From contig JAYMSP010000093.1 of the NCBI GenBank assembly GCA_036897095.1, forward strand, positions 1 through 64,000: DNA of 64,000 bases. The letters run 5' to 3'. The position numbers were made by a program, and so were the translations under genes. This document shows positions 56,666 to 64,000 of this stretch, in pieces. The stretch is from Plantago elongata. Its lineage: Eukaryota; Streptophyta; Magnoliopsida; Lamiales; Plantaginaceae. The first letter of the stretch is position 1. Each line of letters begins with the position of its first letter. The notes beneath the pieces were generated by a model, which saw only the letters and a program-made list of their open reading frames with translations, was not told the origin of the DNA and made no database searches.

Positions 56666-59237
56666 CATATCTTTGGTTTACGAAATTTGGGAACTGAGAC
56701 TATGTTGGTTAATGGAAAAGAAGAAGAAAGATTGATGATTCAGTTGTGTAAAAAGCATATGCTGCTACGCCTGTTGATCATCGAGAGTAATTAATTATAC
56801 CGAACATACCGACAAGTATTGTCATTACTTTTTAAATCCATGGACCATTTTCTTTCTACTGCTACTGGGACTCTAATGGTGACATCTCCTTATTAATTGG
56901 CCGATTCTCCAATTCATGAATATTCACAGAAACAGGGTATTATTGGTTGGAGTTATTACTGCACCTATAGATAGCCACTGTCCAAGCGTCGTATGATATC
57001 GATATTTCGTGTGTTGTACACTTGTATACAACGCCATATTGATATAACAATAACTGTAAAGATTATAGTAAGATAAAGAGAAATTGAACGGTACATTTGA
57101 AAGATTCTGAGGATAATTGTATGGAATTTGGTAGAATCTAATGTGTACAGTTTGACTCCAAGTTGCAAGATGCAAGTTGTGCAACAAACATCTGCAAGTG
57201 GTGCAACAAACATCTGCAAGTAGCAATAAGGGGTTGAAAATATCACTTATATACATACATATTCACACTTGATCTTATCCTGATGACTTGGACAAATCAT
57301 CTAATGGATGTTTCATCTTTGTTTACCATGTATCTGTCATTTGTCGCACAGCAAGAACGGGTTATTTCTTATATATTGAATGGATTCTCAAAAGAAAGTC
57401 GTTTTAATATCTCTTCAACTTCTTAAACTTTTGGGACGGTGAAATACTTTTGGTTGAAATTAAGGTTGTCGTGGTTGCTGCACTGGGCAGTGTACGTTCT
57501 ATTTAGAAACAATACATCCAAAATAGGAACATATCATCACTTCTGTCCGATCTATTAACTCTATATGCTCTTGCGAAAATAGTTTGGACCTTTCCAAAAT
57601 AGGACCACAGAGTATGCTAGAAGTGTCATTCAATTGTACCTCAGTCATATCACTGGGATTCAGGGACTCATCTGTACCTCAGTCAGTACCTAGACCACTC
57701 ATAGCATATTCCAATTGTAATCCACCTATCCTTTTTTTCCATCCTCGACCCACCAGCCACAGTGAGGGGTGAAATCAATCCCACAACGAACAACAAGACC
57801 CCAACCTTTATCTCCTCTCATGTGTCAAACAATATAGAACCTAGAGAATAGTAATTTTGTTTAAGGTTTATATAATGTTTCCTCTATGAACCGCGAACCA
57901 CAGGGATTATCACATAATCGAGTCGTACGTGGTACTTTATTCCCTACACAATCACCATAGATACACACTCTAATTTTCCTTCATTTTACCAGATGTTATT
58001 CTCTTGGTTTATCTATAAAAGGTCTACTAGTCCTCATTATACACACATTTATTTCAAACTATCTAAGCCGAGAAAGGTTTCAACCGGAACTCTTTTACAA
58101 CCTCGTTGACTGCTAACTCTCCCAACTTATCTTAGGCAAGTTCGCTAATGTGTCTAACCCGTTCGATCTATCGGGCCACATAGGATCCATGTAGATATCA
58201 CTTCTTCTGTTCTGAATTTTATACATTTACAAATTTACTATTGTCAGTCTCTAGTTCTCACATAACTTCTTCGGGACAAAGGGAGCACACTTTCTCTATC
58301 TTTTTCTTTCTCTTTCGTGTGCACTGAGCACATTGATCTTGACATTGGCATGGAATACACATGCAGGACCAAACAATATCTGAAATTTTAATAAAGAGGA
58401 GTGTACGTGAATTGAAACGTGACACAACTCAATAGGTTTATGAATGAGGAAGTTACTATCAACAATGATACCAAGAAACAATAAGTTTGTCATGTTGCAA
58501 TCGATTCGATGCAACAAAAACAAAAGAGATTTTAGTTTTTAGATATTCATATTTCTAAGCATTCATTATTGTCTCTTTCGTCTCTTATTCTAGGCCAGCT
58601 AATTGTGGTAGTAGTATGTTTTCTTCCTATATATCTCCAGATTCATGCCTGCTTGCTTGTAAGCTGTAAAGTTCAACAGTTACTTGTAGTGGAAAAGGAC
58701 TGTACAATATCATGTAGTCCGGTTACGAACAGAAAGGGGAGTTCAAGAATAATTGAGGTCGTTGAAGTAATAGTGAAATGAGTGTTAATCGAATTACTCG
58801 ACTTCAACACAGTAGTAGTAGTTCATAAACATGGTGGTGTTTCTGAACTATTGGAATCTGGTACTGCCATATTTCTTTAATGCTGTGGATGACATCATAA
58901 GGGAAATATCTTTCTAATGAATAAGAAAATAACAGTAATTAATAGATTTAGAGAAGTAGATCAATCTAGCTTAGATTCTTCATTCTCTGATGCAACTTGT
59001 AATTCAATTATCATATGATGTTAAAGTTGAAGAAGATAATAGTATCTACAGGAGAAGTTAGGTTCATTCAATTCAACTGAAAACTCGTTCAGTTCAGTTC
59101 AGTTCAGTTTCATTCCATTCAGTTCGATTCTGTTTAATTATATTTTATACTACAATTCAATGTAAAAAATCACAGTTGAAGAACATAGTCTTACAATATT
59201 AATATTTGTGTAGAAAGAATATAGAAAATAAGGAGAA
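56666..59237. other. Intergenic region, no gene seen
   Basis: About 2.6 kb without a supported gene. A 23-bp tandem pair (GTGCAACAAACATCTGCAAG) lies at about 57177-57222 and a (TTCAG)n pentanucleotide run at about 59077-59110. A 27-bp sequence at 57979-58005 also occurs exactly in the left TIR of the element that follows. Confidence 0.5.
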
Positions 59238-59689
59238 TTACATATATAAATCACTTAACAACAACTATTACATATAAGGATGGATTTTTAGCCCTAATTT
59301 CTCTCAATCACAATATGACTTTTCATAAATGTCCTTCATTCATTTATCTCTTACACAAAAGAAGAACTCTAACAAATTAATAAAAAAAGGTCATTCTATT
59401 TTTTTGAGCCCTAATGTTTCTCAACTACAACATGATGTTCTATTAATGCTCCTCATTTTTTTCCCTCCAATTCTATCATACTTCTGTATATACGAAATTC
59501 ATTTGTTCTTCATTTTACCAGATGTTATTCTCTTCTTCTGTTGCATTTTTATCTCTCAATCAGATTCTTTCACTCGTTTTTTATGTCTTTGTAATAATTT
59601 TTTAAAAGAGGTCTTATATGTAATCAAGAGGCATCTTTATGTACTTTTCTATACAAAGTATTAACTTTATCATCATTTGTACTAGTTTC

Positions 59690-61850
59690 AGCATTATTTA
59701 ATTTCGAAACTCATACAGCTAGTTTCAGAACAACAAAAATTCAATTTTATGTTCACAAAAATTGGTTTTAAAAACACAAAAATTAGTTTTATGTCTGCAA
59801 AAGCTAATTTCAAAATCACAAATCATAGTTTCATGAATATATAAGCTAGTTTAAAAAACACTAAAATTAGTTTGAAGTACTATCACACAAGATTTATTAG
59901 TTTATAATTTAATGTGAATTAAAGGTAATTTCATCGACTCAAAACATAGAACCCTAAAAAATCACTTTGAAAATTCCCTCCGGAAGCTATGGTCTTAATT
60001 CGGGTTTAGGGTTGATGACGAGTACATGGAGACCGCCTTGTACTCCGTCCTCAACCCTAAACCCTAATTAAGCGTTTCACGGTACGACAATGTAGTTTCA
60101 GCAAAAGAAAAGAACTAGTGTCAAATTCATTGAGCTAGTTTTTATGATGATTAATACTAGTTTCATGCCCACACAAGCTAGTTTCATGGACTCAAAATCT
60201 AGTTTCATAGTTCTAAAACCCTAAAGGGGATCATGAACCCTAAAAAACGAACTTAATATGAAAATTCACTCCGAAAGCTACGGTCTTAATTAGGGTTAGG
60301 GTTGAGGAGGGGTACATACCTTAAACCCTAATTAAGCGTTTCTCGGGACTACAATGCTAGTTTTAGTAAAAGAAAAGTACTAGTTTAAGGATCATTGAAC
60401 TAGTTTCATGATGATTAAAGCTAATGTCATGGATATAAATACTAGTTTCATGCCCACACAAGCTAGTTTTATGGACTCAAAACCTAGTTTCATAGGTCTA
60501 AGACCCTTAAGGAAATGGTGAACCCTAAAAAAATCCACGATTTGAAAACTTTCTCCAGGAGCTACGGTCTTAATAAGGGTGAAAATCCTAAACCCCAATT
60601 AAGCTTTTCTCGGGGCTACGATGCTAGTTTCAGCACAAGAAAAGTAATATTTTCAGTTTCATTGAGCTAGTTTCATGATGATTAATACTAGTTTCATAGG
60701 TATAACACCTAGTTTCACGCCCACACAAACTAATTTCATAGACTCAAAATCTAGTTTCATAGTTCTAAAATATTAAAGAGAATGGTGAACCCTAAAAAAC
60801 CACTAAATTTGAAAACTCCTCCAAGGACTATGGTCTTAATTAGGGTTTAGGGTTGAGGAAGTGTACATGGCTACCGCCATGTACTTGTCCTCCTCCTAAA
60901 TCCTAGTTAAGTGTTTATCGAGACTGTAATGCTAGTTTCAGCAAAAGAAAATTATTAGTTTCAGGTTTATTGAGCTAGTTTCATGATGATTAAAGCTAAT
61001 TTCATGATATTAATTTTTTATTAGTTTTACATTCACATAAGCCTGTTTCAGATTCACAAAACCTAGTTTCATAATCTTTTGTATTAATTTCTTATTCACA
61101 AAAGCTAGTTTCAGAACAACAAAAATTAATTTCAGGTTTACAAAATCTAGTTTCAATAACATAAAAACTAATTTCAAAACCACAAAACCTAATTTCATGA
61201 TATTTTATATTAGTTTCATATTCACAAAAGCTAGTTTTAGAATAACAAAAACCTAGTTTCATGTTCACAAAAATTAGTTTCATTTCACAAAAACTAGTTT
61301 TAGATTGACACAAACCTATTTTCATGATCTTTTGTATCATTTCATATTCACAAACGCTAGTTTCATAACAACAAAAATTAATTTCAAGTTCACAAAAGCT
61401 AATTTCAATAACACATAAACTAATTTCAAAATCACAAAACCTAGTTCCTTGATATTTTGTATTAGTTTATGAACAAACTAGTTTCTTATTATCAAAAAAT
61501 CCTAAAACTAGTGCGAACATGTTTGAAACTAACTGTTATATATATAACAATAAAAAACTAGTTTCATGTTCACAAAAACTAGTTTCAAAAACACGAAAGT
61601 TAATTTCAGGAACTCATAAAGCTAGTTTCAGAACCAAAAAAAAAACTAATTTCAAAAACACGAAAGTTAATTTCAAAACAACAAAAATCTAGTTTCAAAA
61701 ATTAGTTTCATAAGAAACTTAGTTTCAGAAACATAAATGTTGGTTTCACTAGTTTCAAAAGCAAGCCAAACTAGTTTCAAGAGTATAAATTTTGATTATT
61801 AGTTTCACCGTCAATAATAGTAATTTCAACATAAACACGTAAAACTAGGG
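59690..61850. repeat. Degenerate CTAGTTTCA short-motif array
   Basis: Words of the form (A/G)CTAGTTTCA or CTAATTTCA, usually followed by TGTTCACAAAA, GAACAACAAAA or TGATGATTAA, recur every 20-40 bp through the whole interior of the long-TIR element. Spacing is irregular. Minus-strand reading frames through it give repetitive KLGFVN/KLVFV-like peptides, a by-product of the repeat and not genes. Confidence 0.8.
59900..61000. repeat. Four-unit tandem repeat with telomere-like hairpins
   Basis: Hairpin centres begin at 59994, 60285, 60569 and 60835, spaced 291, 284 and 266 bp. Each unit has a start like AACCCTAAAAAA, then GAAAAC/GAAAATTC, GCTACGGTCTTAAT, the hairpin, AATTAAGCGTTT, and CTAGTTTCA words. 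Units 1 and 4 keep full hairpins: TTAGGGTTTAGGGTTGAGGA on one arm pairs with CCTCAACCCTAAACCCTAA on the other. Units 2 and 3 have shortened arms. The GGGTTTAGGGTT/AACCCTAAACCC core matches the plant telomere repeat for about two units. Confidence 0.8.
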
Positions 61851-62314
61851 AAATGTTCATAATTAAATACTTCAACCGATATCGAGAAGATCAAAAAAAA
61901 AGGATAAACCCAAGTTTTATGCCAAAAGCATGGTTAAAACCATTGAACGTGAGAGAGACAATGAAATACATTGTGAGAATTGTAAAAAACACATTTTAAA
62001 ACAGGAAAAACGAGTGAAAGAATCTGATCAAGAGAAAAATGCGAGAGAAGAGAGAAAAATCTGAAAATAATGAAGAACAAATGAATTTCATATATATAGA
62101 AGTATAGAAGACCTGGAGAAAAAGAAATAGAAAATTATATTGTAGTTGAGAGAAATTAGGGCTAAAAAAAAGAATGGTCATTTGTACAAGACTTTCTTGG
62201 AATGGTTCGTGAAAAAGGAAGGAGGGGCATTCATGTTGTGATTAGGAGAAATTAGGGCTCCAAATAGATTGACCTTATATGTAATAGTTTTTTAAAGGAA
62301 GTTTTATATGTATT

Positions 62315-63713
62315 TAAGAAAGACTGTATTGATTTTACCAGCAACTGTTTACTTGAAAACATTTGTTAACAAAACACCATTTTGAGTAGCAACCAGATAG
62401 TTTGTTATAGCACTAAACAGTAAAAAACGAAGTTGAAAATTTTAGGTATTTAACATCTAAGTTTAAAAGTAATTCTATGTTAACTAAGTTACTATTCATC
62501 AACTAAAATCATCGACTCAATTATGTAACTCTATTTCAAAGAGGCACTTTCGATACTATGACACTATGACTTGAGAAGGTCTTGTTTACTCGAGAATTGA
62601 GACCAGAGTCTCCAACTAATCTTAGGGTAAATGGGCCGAAAAGAAAGTTTCAAATCCACACTATATGGGTAGTACTCAGGTAGATACAGGAATGGATCAG
62701 CTTATGAGCCAAAATTTTAGTCCAGCTCCAGCAACATAGAAGCTGGATGATCTGGATCTTGGAGTTAAGAACGTTTCATCTCCTTACATCCATATTCCGA
62801 ATTTGATCGAAACTCGGAGATATAAGGGTAGGCGAGCGGTAATGAAACTATAGTAGCAACACTTAGTAGATACTCCGGATTCGAGCACTGTCAAGTTCTA
62901 AACAAGGTGAATTCGATGGCTTGGTTCAAATTTCAAAAGGAATAGTAATTACAAAACAAATGGTAAATTATCACTATGAAACAAAGAATTAGTGACTAAT
63001 GACACACTAAACAAAACCATTGCCGCCCATTGGAGCACAAAATACCTGTGTTCACCTCCCCTTGACTGCTATTGCCACATTCAGTGGCACATAGTTTCTT
63101 CACCAATACCAACAATTCACAATTACAAGGAAACTACCACTTACAGTAAAAGATATACTATATCATAGTTGGCATGTTAAAATTATACAAACTTATGCGA
63201 GAAACGGTTTCTCTGAGAGACATGATCTACATCACATGTTTAGCTACATATATAAAATATTCAGCTTCAAACATACTATGTATTATTTAACTTCATTACC
63301 CTGCATCATATGCTAAAATAGTATTAAACGTGCAATGTTTATAGCTAAATATGTGACGTTAATTCCGTATATCAGAGACGGACTATCGTAAAAGATATAC
63401 AGGTTTGCCAGGTTAGCACAACCTGAAGCATTCTCTTTAGGAAATTCTTGAAAAGTAAGAATGAAATCAGAGATCTATGATCAAAAAGAGGTAGATTTTC
63501 AAGAGTCAAATAATTGAAAACTAACTAAAACCACATGGTGGTGGTGCTGGTGAACTGAATTTGGACTCAATTAATTATACTATACTTCATCTTCCCTATG
63601 CAGCCAGATAATTCTCCTTACAGAAAGGCTATGGTTCATCTGTAACTTCCATTCCTTAAAATCTGCCTCCCTGTTGTTAATAGTATATACACCAAGTGGC
63701 CTTTGCCAATTGC
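62315..63713. other. Spacer and ACC oxidase promoter region
   Basis: About 1.4 kb without a gene. A segment near 63328-63390 resembles the tandem-duplicated sequence in ET2 intron 1 (ACGTG-ATGTTT-TAGCT-AA-ATGT-ACGTT). The last few hundred bases are the upstream region of the ACC oxidase-like gene. Confidence 0.45.
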
Positions 63714-63726
63714 TATATATATATAC
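63714..63726 (+). promoter_or_regulatory. TATA box of the ACC oxidase-like gene
   Basis: A TATATATATATA run lies about 97-109 bp before the ATG at 63823. That places a start of transcription near 63750 and leaves an A-rich leader of about 70 bases. This is the clearest core promoter in the window. Confidence 0.6.
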
Positions 63727-63822
63727 TCTAATCAGGTTCATTTGTATTCATTCAAAAACAGAGGGAAATAGAAAAACAAAACAGGAGTCTTCTCTTACCT
63801 AGAAGGAAAAGGAAAAGTTGAG

Positions 63823-63924
63823 ATGGAGATCCCTGTGATTGACTTCAGTAAGCTTGAGACTGGTGAGAGGAGTGAAACGATGACTCTCTTGCACGAGGCC
63901 TGCGAAAAATGGGGATTCTTTATG
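63823..63924 (+). CDS. ACO: 1-aminocyclopropane-1-carboxylate oxidase-like, exon 1 (partial)
   Basis: The first coding exon (34 codons, phase 0) reads MEIPVIDFSKLETGERSETM then TLLHEACEKWGFFM, ending at a GTAATA donor. IPVIDFSKL and ACEKWGFF are the N-terminal signature of ACC oxidase and close 2-oxoglutarate/Fe(II)-type dioxygenases (DIOX_N domain). ACC oxidase converts ACC to ethylene in the cytosol. The first intron after GFFM/Q is where ACO genes usually have it. The window ends in intron 1, so the Fe- and ascorbate-binding part is not seen. ACO5-type is possible. Another 2-OG dioxygenase cannot be excluded. Confidence 0.8.
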
Positions 63925-64000
63925 GTAATAATCTTCATATTCTATGTTTATGATGCATCTTCATTAGTCACTTTTATTTGTCTATAAACACCAACTGCAT

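Larger units (their letters stand above)
59238..62314. mobile_element. Long-TIR element with hairpin-bearing repeat interior
   Basis: The two ends, about 59238-59582 and 62005-62314, are imperfect inverted repeats of 310-345 bp. Both contain CTATTACATATAAGG, AGCCCTAATTTCTC, TCAACTACAA, GAAATTCATTTGTTCTTCAT and CAGATTCTTTCACTCGTTTT when read inward. The interior (about 59640-61850) has no ORF of note. It is a degenerate array of CTAGTTTCA-like words with four larger units carrying hairpins. No transposase is seen and no target duplication could be fixed at the ends. Long TIRs without coding capacity suggest a non-autonomous MULE-type or other foldback element, but the class is an inference. 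Divergence between arms suggests moderate age. Confidence 0.7.

Noticed and set aside
58569-58781. 70-codon frame with a hydrophobic stretch (LIVVVVCFLPIYLQIH)
   Set aside because: A hydrophobic run alone in AT/TG-rich sequence is weak evidence. There is no promoter, no family and no neighbouring exon.
60392-61340. Repetitive minus-strand frames with KLGFV/KLVFV peptides
   Set aside because: They arise from translating the CTAGTTTCA array and carry no independent coding signal.

Overview
This is plant nuclear DNA: AT-rich intergenic stretches, many short exons with GT-AG introns, and about a dozen recognisable single-copy land-plant genes. The gene set (FHY1-like, laccase, CutA, NDL, ACC oxidase, EFFECTOR OF TRANSCRIPTION) points to a eudicot. 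An asterid such as a Lamiales species is a guess only. I found no rRNA, tRNA gene or CRISPR array, and no LTR-retrotransposon or virus copy that I could support.

Layout. 1.2-2.6 kb (+): FHY1/FHL-like phytochrome A signalling protein. 3.4-5.7 kb (-): six-exon LAC17-type laccase. 6.2-6.8 kb: short unrecognised ORF with an internal 123-bp tandem duplication. 7.3-8.2 kb: 900-bp long-TIR DNA transposon with a 10-bp target duplication. 9.5-12.3 kb (+): CutA. 14.3-17.8 kb (+): NDL (NDRG family). 19.4-21.3 kb (-): two degenerate F-box/DUF295 modules. 21.5-25.3 kb (-): decayed Helitron encoding Rep and helicase. 25.9-27.8 kb (+): HAD phosphatase of the PPsPase/PHOSPHO type, with a MITE in intron 1. 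28.9-31.6 kb (+): mitochondrial CoA carrier. 32.0-33.1 kb (-): serine acetyltransferase. 36.0-38.1 and 41.3-42.3 kb (-): tandem pair of ET2-like genes, separated by a SINE and a degenerate B3-like gene. 45.9-49.0 kb (+): USP-like/protein kinase fusion. 49.7-50.3 kb (-): mitochondrial ribosomal protein bL12. 54.4-55.6 kb (+): CCHC/SHAQKYF 1R-MYB. 63.8 kb to the window end (+): first exon of ACC oxidase.

The genes do not form a pathway or a cluster. This is an ordinary mixed euchromatic segment. Each multi-exon model given here keeps frame across every junction, which is the main support for the splice sites.

The most unusual structure is at 59.24-62.31 kb. It is a roughly 3-kb element with 310-345-bp inverted terminal repeats. 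Its interior is almost wholly a degenerate CTAGTTTCA-type motif plus four 270-290-bp units, each centred on a hairpin built from telomere-like TTTAGGG/CCCTAAA motifs. Other notable repeats are a foldback CACTA-like end at 52.6 kb, a Tourist-like MITE sitting inside one unit of a tandem repeat that also supplies its own empty site (56.4 kb), and G-box/ABRE motifs built into the TIRs of the 7.3-kb element.
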